Assembly (NCBI RefSeq): GCF_001458215.1
Contig: NZ_CYTW01000004.1
Coordinates: 186,001-250,000, forward strand
DNA length: 64,000 nt
Source of the DNA: Shimia thalassica
GTDB taxonomy: Bacteria > Pseudomonadota > Alphaproteobacteria > Rhodobacterales > Rhodobacteraceae
Direction: 5' to 3'
Shown here in pieces: positions 19,222-27,751 of the stretch. Position 1 is the first letter of the stretch. Each line of letters begins with the position of its first letter. A program made the translations under genes and the position numbers. The notes below the pieces were generated by a model. The model saw only the letters and a program-made list of their open reading frames with translations. It searched no databases and had not been told where the DNA came from.

Positions 19222-19705
19222 CCGGGCGTTTCAGTCGTCAAAAAGAGCCCGAGCCATTTCGAATCAACTTCGCGAAATTGGCTCGGTGCTTACACGTGCT
19301 TTTCACGCCCATTCGATGGGCAGCACGCTTAGCCTGCTGGCAATCACCTAAATAACTAAATTTTTCACCAAACACGCAGAAGTTATCTCAAAAATCATAA
19401 TACTCTGATTTTTATACCTTTTATCCAAGAACCACAACTTCGGGAATTACCCCAAACGCCCCTTAAAAGGAGCAGTAAGATCGCCCAATTCTGACGAAAA
19501 CCAGCGGTTTTTCCCCTTTTTTGGCGCCAAATGGCCTAGAAAGCGCATCTTTTGCAAATGCGGCAGCACCAACACAGAATGCTTAATTCTTTCTTATTGA
19601 ATGTATTTTGATACCGAATGTTCACTTGAGGAAAATCCTCCGTTTCGTTAACAGCGTAGTAGATATTGGACAAATTTCCGCCACATTCTGATTTGAGGCA
19701 CTATC
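19222..19705. other. Intergenic region with an end-of-operon hairpin and AT-rich upstream region
   Basis: There is no convincing gene here. A hairpin at 19250-19285 pairs CGAGCCATTTCG with CGAAATTGGCTCG (one bulged T) shortly after the ugd stop; it lacks a T-run, so it is only a possible terminator or 3' stabiliser. A weak AT-only stem (AAAATCA / TGATTTT) follows near 19394-19416. The remainder up to 19705 is AT-rich and presumably carries the promoter of the next gene, whose start has GAGG upstream. Confidence 0.4.
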
Positions 19706-20470
19706 ATGGAAAAACCTCGTATTTTGTTTTCGTCGGCTCGGTTTGGAGCCAAGTATTTTTTAGACATTTATTCGCAGCTTCACCCCAATGATCTGGTTCT
19801 GGGCGAGATTTTTCGACGCCAGGGCGACAACATCAAAGTGTTGTCTGATCTTCTCAAGGTAGAGCCTGCAGACATTAAGAGAATGGCCGCAGAACAACCC
19901 GTAGAGCTTTGGAAGCGGCTGAAGGATACAGAGAAGTCACCAAATTTGATCGCCTTGGTTTATTATTACCATCAACCGCGCGAGTCTGAATTGTGGGCCG
20001 AACTAGCAGAAACCGCCGAGATTTATCACCTGTACCGCAGCAATTTGTTTAGCGCCTACTTGTCTCGCAAAATTGCGATGGATCTTGGCCGCTGGCAGCG
20101 CCACAAAAATGAAGCGCGGATCGAGATTCCAGAGCGCAGCCTGGATGTGTCGACCAAAGAAGCCGAAAAATACATTCGCGAGCGCGAGAACGAGATCCAA
20201 TGGTGTCGCGAGTATTTTAAGGACGCCGACTATCACGAGTTCTGCTTCGAAGACATCACCCTGTCAGACGGAACATGTGCGCGTCGCCTCAAGGAGGAAG
20301 ACCCCATCGGCGTTAACGGTTCGGTTTCGCAAGCAATCTCTTCGAAATACGCGCCGATCAAACAGATCAGCAATGCCGATCTGGTTAACAATTACTCTGA
20401 AGTCGCCCATTTGGACGGTGTCCGGTATCAAATTCCGGGCTTGAAAGATATGCCAATCCTGCAACATTGA
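19706..20470 (+). CDS. Sulfotransferase-like protein with degenerate PAPS 5'-phosphosulfate loop
   Basis: A 254-residue protein clearly related along its length to the sulfotransferase encoded at 42870-43589. Both share the N-terminal ILxSSAR..YFL, GEIFR/KEIFR, a YYYH segment, the 3'-phosphate-binding-like strand-loop (YLYRSNLFSAYLSRKIA versus HLIRRNPFDVFLSHKVA), DADYHE and a NADLV.NY ending. In this copy the 5'-phosphosulfate loop reads SSARFGAKYF where the paralogue has SSARSGTNYF, so the Ser, Thr and Asn normally used to bind PAPS are replaced. It may be inactive, or bind a different ligand. It opens the polysaccharide locus and is followed by coiled-coil and other sulfotransferase-like genes. 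Confidence 0.7.
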   Translation: MEKPRILFSSARFGAKYFLDIYSQLHPNDLVLGEIFRRQGDNIKVLSDLLKVEPADIKRMAAEQPVELWKRLKDTEKSPNLIALVYYYHQPRESELWAELAETAEIYHLYRSNLFSAYLSRKIAMDLGRWQRHKNEARIEIPERSLDVSTKEAEKYIRERENEIQWCREYFKDADYHEFCFEDITLSDGTCARRLKEEDPIGVNGSVSQAISSKYAPIKQISNADLVNNYSEVAHLDGVRYQIPGLKDMPILQH

Positions 20471-20473
20471 AAT

Positions 20474-20500
20474 TGAAACATGACGATCAGCGTTGTTTCA
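20474..20500 (+). terminator. Weak intrinsic terminator after the first sulfotransferase-like gene
   Basis: A 7-bp perfect stem, TGAAACA / TGTTTCA, separated by 13 bases and followed by ATTT, starts 4 bases after the stop codon at 20470. The stem is AT-rich and the T-run is short, so confidence is low. Confidence 0.35.
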
Positions 20501-20592
20501 TTTACACACTTCTGCAGTAGTTAGTTTGAGCGCTATTTGCATAAAACAAACCGGCATGATTAACGTGTCAAAGTAAGAACACGGAGAGGACC

Positions 20593-21213
20593 ATGGGAAA
20601 ACGCGAAGCCAAGCAAAGGTTCTTGGAACTGGCGTTGCTGCAAGAACAAATTCTTTTGCAAAACGATATTATTTCCAAAAACGACGCAGAGGTCCTTTCA
20701 CTTCAAGCAGCCCTTGAAAAAGCCAATCAAAGCATCGCCGATGCCGCCAAGAACGCTGGGGCAAGCGCAGAAGTTGAAGCCATCAAGTCAAAGCTTGCAA
20801 CTCAATCCGCCACAGCCAAACGGCTGAGCGATGCCGTCAGTTATAAAGAGCGCGTCAATCACGCTTTGCTTAATGAAATCGCGCGCTTAACTGAAAAAAT
20901 GGACCAGTTGGAACTCCCAAAAGAAGCACCAGTGACGAAAGTCCTCATGGAGTCACTCTCTGCTGTAGAAAAAGAACTGTCCGAGGCCAAGGCTACGATT
21001 GCTGAACTCAAAGAGCAAAACGCGAACCTCGCCGAGCATCAAAGCGACGTAAAAGCTCCGACAGAGGTCCAAAATGGCGTGTCGCATTTCAATTCACAGC
21101 ACATGCGCCTTCTGACCAATTTGCTAACTGATCGAGATCGCCTTGCTGTTGCGCTAAGAGCGTCTGAACAGGCAAATATGCGCCCTACGGAACCGGAACA
21201 TCACAAGGCGTGA
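20593..21213 (+). CDS. Coiled-coil protein of unknown function
   Basis: A 206-residue hydrophilic protein with a strong ribosome-binding site (GGAGAGG). Most of it, about residues 10-155, has heptad-like leucine spacing and is rich in Glu, Lys, Gln and Ala (LELALLQEQILLQNDIISKNDAEVL, ... SAVEKELSEAKATIAELKEQNANLAEH), so it should form an extended coiled coil. No signal peptide, membrane segment or catalytic motif is visible. It heads a run of closely spaced genes (20593-22586, gaps 38 and 15 bases) with a sulfotransferase-like protein and an unrecognised protein. Similar coiled-coil stretches occur in other proteins of this locus, which suggests a structural or scaffolding role. I do not recognise the family. 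Confidence 0.75.
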   Translation: MGKREAKQRFLELALLQEQILLQNDIISKNDAEVLSLQAALEKANQSIADAAKNAGASAEVEAIKSKLATQSATAKRLSDAVSYKERVNHALLNEIARLTEKMDQLELPKEAPVTKVLMESLSAVEKELSEAKATIAELKEQNANLAEHQSDVKAPTEVQNGVSHFNSQHMRLLTNLLTDRDRLAVALRASEQANMRPTEPEHHKA

Positions 21214-21251
21214 TCTCCTGGTGAGCATGCAGACTGAAAGACACCGCTGAA

Positions 21252-21953
21252 ATGAATAGCCCACTACAATCCGAAACGACCAATACACCGGCGCCCTATT
21301 TCAAATCTCTCTCCAGCCCAAGTAAGGGCTTTGTATTTGTCATCACTTATGCACGTTCCGGAGATTTGCTTCTTCAAGAGATTTTAAATTCAATAAGTGG
21401 ATACCGCATTCACGGCCAAAACGGCGGCGCACTTCAACATATTGCAAAGATTTGGGAAGACGCGGCAAACGAACTCCACAGTCAGGGATCAACCAACAGC
21501 CAAAACGCTGCCATGACGCTGGCACCGCTTGGGTTGTCGTTGGCTGACGGGTTTGTGAAAAACATCCTGTCCCCCCAAGAAAATGACCGTGTCCTAGGGT
21601 TTCGCGAGATTTGTTATGTTGGCGACGAAGATGATTTGAACCGTCAAATTTCTTTCGCCAGATTGTTTTTTCCCAACGCGAAATTCGTATTCAACATTCG
21701 CCGACGTTCTGATGTCATTAATCGGGGCCCTTGGGCCAAGAAGAACGACGGTCTGGTTAACAGACAGCTGAAAGAGTTTGAAAACGCAGCTTTTGACTAT
21801 GTCGCTAAAGATCCGGAAACCTTCTTTAGCTTGCGATATGGCAGCTATGTGAAGGATGTAGAAAATCTTGAACCGCTTTTCGACTTTCTGGACGAACCTT
21901 TCAATCTTTCGAAAATGGAAAACTTGCTAAGCGACAAGTTCAATCGGGCATAG
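21252..21953 (+). CDS. Sulfotransferase-like protein, divergent
   Basis: A 233-residue protein with the general order of a PAPS sulfotransferase. A strand-loop-helix near residue 26 (FVFVITYARSGDLLLQEILNS) sits where the 5'-phosphosulfate loop normally reads RSGSTLL. A later strand-loop (AKFVFNIRRRSDVINRGPWAKKN, about 150-175) resembles the 3'-phosphate site, and an ITLxY/FSLRYG segment precedes the C-terminal helices. The loop Ser-Thr is replaced by Asp-Leu, so PAPS binding is doubtful. It is part of the run 20593-22586 and presumably works with its neighbours on the surface polysaccharide. Fold assignment by motif only. Confidence 0.6.
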   Translation: MNSPLQSETTNTPAPYFKSLSSPSKGFVFVITYARSGDLLLQEILNSISGYRIHGQNGGALQHIAKIWEDAANELHSQGSTNSQNAAMTLAPLGLSLADGFVKNILSPQENDRVLGFREICYVGDEDDLNRQISFARLFFPNAKFVFNIRRRSDVINRGPWAKKNDGLVNRQLKEFENAAFDYVAKDPETFFSLRYGSYVKDVENLEPLFDFLDEPFNLSKMENLLSDKFNRA

Positions 21954-21968
21954 CAGGGGTCAGTTATA

Positions 21969-22586
21969 ATGCTCTCTTTCAAACAAGAACAAACAGTAGG
22001 TGACTGGCTCGGAGCCACGCAATCTGCATCGGCCAATAAGGTCATTATGGTCGTACCTGCAGATTTCTCTGTTGATGCAGTTGAGGATGCGGGTTCGGAA
22101 AATGGCGGATTCTCTGTAAACGAACCCGGCTCAAACTTTTTGGAGCAGTTGGCGTCTTCAATTGCAGACATGACCGAACAGCCCCAAATCACGTCTTTGG
22201 TCCAGATTGGTGAGCCCACTTTACCTGACCATGCATGGTTCGGCGCAGAACGCATTCAGCAAGAAAGCATGATCCAGTCTATCTGCACTTCGCTTGCCAA
22301 CATTGTTTTCCCCCAAGCGGGATCTAATCAGCATTCGGTTATGCTGTGCCGAAATTCGACCATCCGCGAAAAAGACATGCAAACATTTCTGGATGGATGG
22401 CTTCTGGCCTTTCCAACAGCCAAGCTTGTTGTAGCGGACACCAAGGAAAACAAGCTTGCAGTAGAGGCCCTGTTCGGCTCGCTGCGCCGCGCCGGCCCCG
22501 AGCGCGTCTTTTTCTGGGAAATTACAAGTGGTGACGACAAACAAGCCGCTTCTGAACCACTGAATAAATTTTTGAAGGTTAACTAG
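21969..22586 (+). CDS. Protein of unknown function in the polysaccharide locus
   Basis: A 205-residue soluble protein preceded by AGGGG. I do not recognise it. Hydrophobic strands alternate with helices (NKVIMVVPADFSVDAV ... ITSLVQIGEPTLPDHAWFGAERI ... SVMLCRNSTI ... AKLVVADTKENKLAVEALFGSL ... RVFFWEI), which suggests an alpha/beta fold. There is no P-loop, signal peptide or membrane helix. It starts 15 bases after the sulfotransferase-like gene and is followed by the 679-residue glycosyltransferase. Its consistent direction and spacing argue that it is real. Confidence 0.65.
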   Translation: MLSFKQEQTVGDWLGATQSASANKVIMVVPADFSVDAVEDAGSENGGFSVNEPGSNFLEQLASSIADMTEQPQITSLVQIGEPTLPDHAWFGAERIQQESMIQSICTSLANIVFPQAGSNQHSVMLCRNSTIREKDMQTFLDGWLLAFPTAKLVVADTKENKLAVEALFGSLRRAGPERVFFWEITSGDDKQAASEPLNKFLKVN

Positions 22587-22661
22587 TTTAATTTTTCTTT
22601 CGGGCGGCGCTTTGATTAAGCATCGTTTAGAAACTCTACTCCGACGAATCTACAAAGGCAT

Positions 22662-24701
22662 ATGAGTACCATGAAGAGTTTGAAGGCATTCGATATCATC
22701 GAAAACTCGCGGGGGTTTGACCCTGAATGGTACAATGAAACCTACTTGGATGCGGAAATTGTCGGCCTCTCGCCAGAAGAACACTACAAAGCCTTTGGGC
22801 ATTTTCTGGGGCGGGGCGTGAACCCCGAACTGACACAGCTCAATCGTGACAAAGAGCTGATGACCGCTCTCAGCCGACAGCCAATCATTTCCTACTGCAC
22901 TCCGCTTATGAATCGCCCAGACGACGTGCGGGGAACGCTTCGTGCAAATCTGGATGAAAACCGGGTCCACGAAGACAAGCTCGAATTTGTGTTGGTATTC
23001 CTTGATGAGGATACAGAAACACACAATTGGGTGCGTGAGAACTTCGCCAGTGATTTGGAAAGCGGCTACCTGCGCATGGTAATCGAATCTTCCATGGATG
23101 GTTGGCATTTTGGGAAAGCCAAAAACCGCCACAAGCACTATGCCGTCGGAACTTGTTTCTCCTCGCTGGATGGCGACAACTTTGTGACTCGGGAAGAAAC
23201 CGATCAGTTGCTTGAAGTCGTCGAATCCTTTGGCGAAGATTTCGTGTTTCACCATTTCTCGGGCAACTGGGGAGATGGCAGCAGCGGCCGGGTCAGCATG
23301 CCTATGTCGATCTATCAAAAGATCGGATATGATGAATTGTTCATGCCGCGCCAGTACGATGAAATGGATTTGTTGCTTTCGGTTCTTTGCAATTATCCCA
23401 ACGCATCACTGTTGCGGATCAAGACCGACAACCACGGCTTTAACTCGCAACGTTCTCTTGCCTTCTTTGAGAAAGCCAAACTGAACAATCCGGTCGTTGA
23501 ACTGGAAATGGCACGGCACGTAGATCCCCTTAATCCAAAGGGCGACACCTATGTGCAAGAAGATCTGTCATTGAATGCGATGACGGGCTTCAATCAAGCG
23601 TCGTGCTTTTTGAAAAACGCGCGCAACTCACAAATGCGCAACGAGTATCTGAATGAGGTCGTTAAGGCGCGTCACATCATCATCGACACGGTTCCAAAAG
23701 AGAAAATTCTGGGAACGATCTTCAAAAGCACCGGCTATGCCAAGCCGGAAGATCTCAATATTTCTGACACGGATGTGTGCATTTTCACCTGTATGAAAAA
23801 TGACGACATGTTCCTTCCGCAATTCTACGAGCACTATAAATCTTTGGGGATTGCGCATTTCTTCATTGTCGATGACGGGTCCGACATCCCCATTGGGGAA
23901 ACGCTGCCTCATCCGGACGTGCATGTGTTTACGCCCAAGGTCGGTAACTTCCTGACTTCAAAAGGCATGTGGATGGAAGCCTTGATGAAAGGCTACCTGA
24001 ACGAGGGTCAATGGACCCTTGCCGTGGACGCTGACGAGTTCATGGACCTGCCCAAGCGTTTTGACACCTTTAGCGATCTGGCCCAAGAACTGCTGGATAC
24101 CGGAACAGATACAATGCCGGCGCTGTTGATCGATCTGGTGCCCCGTCCGGACGTTTCCACCGAAGAGCTTGATAAAGCCGAAACTGATTTCCAGAAAGTT
24201 CTGGACCATCACATCTTCTGCGAAGAACCCGTAGGAACCGAGTATCTCAAGTCAGGTCCTATCAAGTGGGGCTTTGGTCCGTTCACGCGGCTATCCTGGC
24301 TTTTGGACACCCGATATCACGGCTTTGGCACAATGGATTCCTTGCGGAAAATCCCGCTTACGCAGTTCCGTGCACACCGTCATATCAACCAAGGGTTCCA
24401 TACCCTGCATTACACCGATGACACGCCAAACCCGGGGTCCGAAATTTGGGACACTGATATGGTGCTGCCCATCCGCCACTACAAACTGCTGAAGCTGTTT
24501 TCAAATGCAGCGAGAAAGCGGATGGCCGATCAAGTGGCATCTGCGACGGGTTCGCAATACCATGCACGAACTACGGCAAATATCGCCAAGATTTTTGAGG
24601 GTGGTGGTGAAGAGCAATTGAAGAAGCTGTTGTCCCTGCCCAGCAAGGCCTACGCCGACGAGTTTTTGACACAGCTCGACCCAAGGGTTTTCAAAGACTA
24701 A
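22662..24701 (+). CDS. Two-domain glycosyltransferase (GT2-like plus GT92-like) with N-terminal YPDV-type module
   Basis: A 679-residue protein. Residues 19-55 (FDPEWYNETYLDAEI ... HYKAFGHFLGRGVNPE) are one copy of the module found throughout this locus. Residues about 70-330 resemble a GT2-type fold with a SSLDGDNFVTREE acidic motif. Residues about 365-640 resemble the GT92/GT2-4 group (CIFTCMKNDDMFLPQFYEHYKSLGIAHFFIVDDGS, then WTLAVDADEFMDL as the DxD, and late His-rich RAHRHINQGFHTLHY). It probably adds two sugars during polysaccharide assembly in the cytoplasm. The end is convergent with the coiled-coil adaptor gene; a small GCCGCA/TGCGGC hairpin lies at 24714-24730. Confidence 0.8.
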   Translation: MSTMKSLKAFDIIENSRGFDPEWYNETYLDAEIVGLSPEEHYKAFGHFLGRGVNPELTQLNRDKELMTALSRQPIISYCTPLMNRPDDVRGTLRANLDENRVHEDKLEFVLVFLDEDTETHNWVRENFASDLESGYLRMVIESSMDGWHFGKAKNRHKHYAVGTCFSSLDGDNFVTREETDQLLEVVESFGEDFVFHHFSGNWGDGSSGRVSMPMSIYQKIGYDELFMPRQYDEMDLLLSVLCNYPNASLLRIKTDNHGFNSQRSLAFFEKAKLNNPVVELEMARHVDPLNPKGDTYVQEDLSLNAMTGFNQASCFLKNARNSQMRNEYLNEVVKARHIIIDTVPKEKILGTIFKSTGYAKPEDLNISDTDVCIFTCMKNDDMFLPQFYEHYKSLGIAHFFIVDDGSDIPIGETLPHPDVHVFTPKVGNFLTSKGMWMEALMKGYLNEGQWTLAVDADEFMDLPKRFDTFSDLAQELLDTGTDTMPALLIDLVPRPDVSTEELDKAETDFQKVLDHHIFCEEPVGTEYLKSGPIKWGFGPFTRLSWLLDTRYHGFGTMDSLRKIPLTQFRAHRHINQGFHTLHYTDDTPNPGSEIWDTDMVLPIRHYKLLKLFSNAARKRMADQVASATGSQYHARTTANIAKIFEGGGEEQLKKLLSLPSKAYADEFLTQLDPRVFKD

Positions 24702-24858
24702 TAGAAGGGGATTGCCGCAGATTTTGCGGCCTAATGCTTCTCTTTGCAAAACAACCGATTTTCGGTGCAGCCCTGCCAGCGTTCGATGCCCAAGGTTATG
24801 GGCAGACGTACGGCCTTTTGTCGTCTGACATAAGCGGGCCGTACCGAGGCTTCGCGCC

Positions 24859-25461
24859 TTAGGTAAAGGCGCGACCTTCGGCTTTTCCAAAAAGCACATA
24901 GTGCAGCAAAGCCGGCCATCCGGCCTCTGCAACATCCGGATTCGCCGCATAATAACCCAGCGTATCGAAATCAGGTCCCGGATCGCGGCCCTCAAAAGCC
25001 CCAACAGAGACATAATGTTCGGCCGGCGTCATGTCTGTTGCCGCGACATCTGCGTATGTCTCGAGATACCATTTGGCGTCGAACCCGTCCGAGTTCCGCA
25101 CGGTTTCCAGTTGATCTGCGGCGGCAACACCCATGGCTTCGGCCTTGTTCGGCTGTCCCGCATAGATTTTGTGCAAAAGGCTGAGTTGCATGGCATGACG
25201 ACGCTTTTGCGCCGCCAATTTGGCCTCGACCTCTTCCGCGATTTGGGCGTCGGATTTTGAGGCTGTTTCCCCACCCTGCCCCAACAAACGTGCAAGCCGC
25301 TCAATCTCGTTCAGACGTTCTTGGACGGCGGCATTCAGCGAAACGATCTCGCGACGCACCATAACCTGCAACTCGGCAGGGCTTCTGGGTTGCGATACCG
25401 AAGTTTCGTCGGACTGCGTGGGCTGGGTCGCTTGAGGTGTGTCTGAGGAAATTTGTGCCAT
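24859..25461 (-). CDS. Coiled-coil protein with two YPDV-type modules, copy A of a duplicated gene
   Basis: A 200-residue protein without any catalytic motif. Residues 1-28 are a Gln/Ser/Thr-rich tail. Residues 29-95 form a predicted coiled coil (VMVRREIVSLNAAVQERLNEIERLARLL ... VEAKLAAQKRRHAMQL). Residues 127-160 and 165-198 are two copies of the module FDxxWYLxxYxDV...PxxHYxxxGxxEGR. It is nearly identical to the product of 34664-35266; differences include S94N, E134D, A172S and the last seven residues. The same module is fused to glycosyltransferases elsewhere in the locus, so this protein looks like a stand-alone adaptor or scaffold. Not recognised as a named family. Confidence 0.85.
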   Translation of the reverse strand: MAQISSDTPQATQPTQSDETSVSQPRSPAELQVMVRREIVSLNAAVQERLNEIERLARLLGQGGETASKSDAQIAEEVEAKLAAQKRRHAMQLSLLHKIYAGQPNKAEAMGVAAADQLETVRNSDGFDAKWYLETYADVAATDMTPAEHYVSVGAFEGRDPGPDFDTLGYYAANPDVAEAGWPALLHYVLFGKAEGRAFT

Positions 25462-25539
25462 GGTGTTATAAGGTTCTTTGTATGTGATCGAAGCTGCCGA
25501 TTTGATACCATTTTTTGAGGCAAATAACAGCGCTGAAAC
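24882..25539. repeat. Long direct repeat, copy A (658 bp)
   Basis: This segment recurs in the same orientation at 34687-35344, a constant offset of 9805 bases. It covers nearly all of the coiled-coil adaptor gene and 78 bases upstream of its start. From 25196 to 25539 (344 bases) the two copies are identical; from 24882 to 25195 there are scattered, mostly silent, differences. The sharp change in divergence suggests recent gene conversion over one half. Confidence 0.95.
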
Positions 25540-25720
25540 TGGTCGAATTCCGCTCTTGGTTGGCCGTACCCTGTATAATCCAAGCTATGCGTGTGTTACC
25601 TCTAAAGCCAAGTACGCTTTGAAACTGACCAACATATCTTGAAAGTCCCCATGAAAAACGTACAAGTTTTGAGTACCACTCAGAATTATGTTTGCCGCTG
25701 ACCACAGGTTTCTATTTAGA

Positions 25721-25993
25721 ATGACCCAAACGCCTATTGATACGACGCCCGACTCCACCGACTCGATTAACGCTCCTGAGAAAAAGCTTAATACGCGCTT
25801 TGGTGAGACCTATTTACTGACCAAATTGCTTGAAGAAGAGCGCAGTAAAAACGAGCGTATAACGGCGGAACTGGACAAGACCAAAAACAAGCTAAATTCC
25901 GTTGAGAAGTCGATTGAAGAGTTGGTCCACAGCCGGTCTTGGAGAATGACTGAGCCTGTGCGGGCTTTGTTAGACACCATACGCAGGCACTAA
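25721..25993 (+). CDS. Small coiled-coil protein with an SRSWRMTEPVR tail
   Basis: A 90-residue protein; the ATG at 25721 is preferred over 25688 because the residues upstream (MFAADHRFLFR) lack the low-complexity Thr/Asp/Pro character of the rest of the N-terminus. Residues 20-65 form a coiled coil (YLLTKLLEEERSKNERITAELDKTKNKL). The C-terminus SRSWRMTEPVRALLDTIRRH resembles a short segment that commonly follows coiled coils in bacterial glycosyltransferases of surface-polysaccharide loci. Here it stands alone with no catalytic domain. The coiled coil resembles that of the 371-residue protein encoded at 35420-36535 (ILTRLLEEM). Function unknown; possibly another assembly factor. It is divergent from copy A of the adaptor gene. 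Confidence 0.6.
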   Translation: MTQTPIDTTPDSTDSINAPEKKLNTRFGETYLLTKLLEEERSKNERITAELDKTKNKLNSVEKSIEELVHSRSWRMTEPVRALLDTIRRH

Positions 25994-26068
25994 GTTGCTC
26001 GATAACCTTTACGATGCGCACAAAGAGGCGGTCGAACACACTGTGTGTTTGATTTAGAATATCCAAGT

Positions 26069-27712
26069 ATGTTGCAGAATAAACAACCCAATCGCAGAAC
26101 CGGACGAGACACGTCGTCTTGGGGTGACAGTTCGACAGTCTACCAAAGCTTCGAAGATTTTTTAAAGATCACATCGTTGGAAACAGGCTTGCACAGCATC
26201 CACGATGGCGACGAAATCATCGACTTTTTCTACCAGGATTCCGAGAGCGATCGCCTTGCTGTTTTTTTCCACGGCGCCATCAAGGCCGAGCTGGTCAACG
26301 GGTTGAAGCTTCCGGTTTTCTCAGGGCTTCATATTGATCTGGGCATGGCGGTTGATCGCGTTCTCTTCAGCGACGCAACCCTCGCCAGCCACAATCGCAT
26401 GGTCTTGGGTTGGTTTTGTGGCAATACGGCTCTGGATCTGCCATCGCGCATTGACCAAATCCTTCTCAAAATTGACGAGATTAAACGGTACAAACGGATT
26501 CTCATGCTTGGTGGATCCCAGGGCGGTTTTACGGCGTTGCGCGCAACCTACCGATTGCCAGAGTCGATTGCCCTTGTTTGGAATCCGCAAACCAGTATCG
26601 AACGTTTTTTCAAACAAGAACGTATCGACAATTTCGCCAAGTTTTGCTTTGGCGTCAAAGGCTTTGCCCAGCTTAACCCCAAGCTTTCAGAAGAACGCGC
26701 ATTTGATCTGACCAAGCTTTATGAGGGCGGCGGTAACAGCAATTATGTCTTCTATATGCAGAACCTAGAGGACACCCAGCACGTTGTGGATCACGCCTTG
26801 CCGTTCTGTGAAGCGATCAATCCCAAGATGGAGCCGCTTAAGATCGGCATCAACCAGATCACGCCAAATGTTGTGTGTGCGATGGGGGATTGGGTCGGGG
26901 GCCACTCTTTGGTCGATCGCGACGCGTTGACCTCGGTCGCACATCATCTTTTGCGCTCGGAGAAATCAAACGCCGAGCTTTTTGCCAGCGATGACCTGAG
27001 CAAAACATTGCCGGACAGCTTTACCGCGCATCAGGTGACACACCCCAAATCAGTTCAGGCTGTGATCGCCGATGAAATCGCCAGCAAGCAGGAAAAGTTT
27101 TCCGGGCGAGTCGCTTTTTCGGATCGAGAACGCGTTGGGTTCCGCGAAATTCTCGAAAGCGTCAAACCAGAATGGTATTTGGAATATGGCAGCGGCGGAT
27201 CTTACCGCATCGCCAAGGCAGTTGGCTTCAAGCACATCACGAGTGTTGATAGCGACAAATCCCGCATTGATCGCTTTTTGGAACAACACCTTGAAAAGGT
27301 AGCCGAAGATTGCGAGCAGGTTCAGTTCCTGCATGCAGACATTGGCAAAGTGGACGAAGCCGGTTTTCCGGTCCACCTCAAGTCCTGCCCGTCTTGGCCC
27401 CGCTACTGTACCCTTCCTTGGCATGTACGCCCCAAAGGGGCCACCAGCCCGTCTCTGGTCTTTGTAAATGGCCCATTCGCGCTCTCATGCTGTCTTCATA
27501 CTGCGATGCGCCTGAGTTTGCTTGGACGCCCTTCAGAATCCGTTGTCATTCTGCGTGGCCTTCATAGAAATGGAACGGCCCATGAGACGTTGATGAAGTA
27601 TTTTGACTTTGGTCCCCGCATTGACGGATTGTGCGCACTGCGCGTCAAAAAGGATTGCGATCAGGAAGACCTACTCCAAGACTTTGCCGAAAGTGTGCTA
27701 ACCTCTCATTAG
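26069..27712 (+). CDS. Alpha/beta-hydrolase-like protein fused to a methyltransferase-like domain
   Basis: A 547-residue protein (ATG at 26069; an in-frame GTG at 26045 would add eight residues, and neither has a clear ribosome-binding site). Residues about 60-300 look like an alpha/beta-hydrolase: RLAVFFHGAI for the first strands, LMLGGSQGGFTALRATY for the nucleophile elbow (Ser in GGSQGG), and VGGHSLVD late, where the catalytic His would lie. Similar domains occur in polysaccharide loci beside glycosyltransferases. Residues about 370-540 resemble a Rossmann methyltransferase (WYLEYGSGGSYRIAKAVGFKHITSVDSD, motif I and the acidic end of strand 2). Role inferred: acyl/ester chemistry and methylation on the glycan. 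Followed by a sulfotransferase gene. Confidence 0.65.
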   Translation: MLQNKQPNRRTGRDTSSWGDSSTVYQSFEDFLKITSLETGLHSIHDGDEIIDFFYQDSESDRLAVFFHGAIKAELVNGLKLPVFSGLHIDLGMAVDRVLFSDATLASHNRMVLGWFCGNTALDLPSRIDQILLKIDEIKRYKRILMLGGSQGGFTALRATYRLPESIALVWNPQTSIERFFKQERIDNFAKFCFGVKGFAQLNPKLSEERAFDLTKLYEGGGNSNYVFYMQNLEDTQHVVDHALPFCEAINPKMEPLKIGINQITPNVVCAMGDWVGGHSLVDRDALTSVAHHLLRSEKSNAELFASDDLSKTLPDSFTAHQVTHPKSVQAVIADEIASKQEKFSGRVAFSDRERVGFREILESVKPEWYLEYGSGGSYRIAKAVGFKHITSVDSDKSRIDRFLEQHLEKVAEDCEQVQFLHADIGKVDEAGFPVHLKSCPSWPRYCTLPWHVRPKGATSPSLVFVNGPFALSCCLHTAMRLSLLGRPSESVVILRGLHRNGTAHETLMKYFDFGPRIDGLCALRVKKDCDQEDLLQDFAESVLTSH

Positions 27713-27751
27713 CCGCCAAACCGAAATTAGAATACGACCAAGAGGCCGCGC

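Noticed and set aside
24853..24873. Stem CGCGCCTT/AAGGCGCG at the end of the copy A adaptor gene
   Set aside because: It has no T-run in either direction and overlaps the stop codon; possibly a 3' stabiliser but not enough to annotate.
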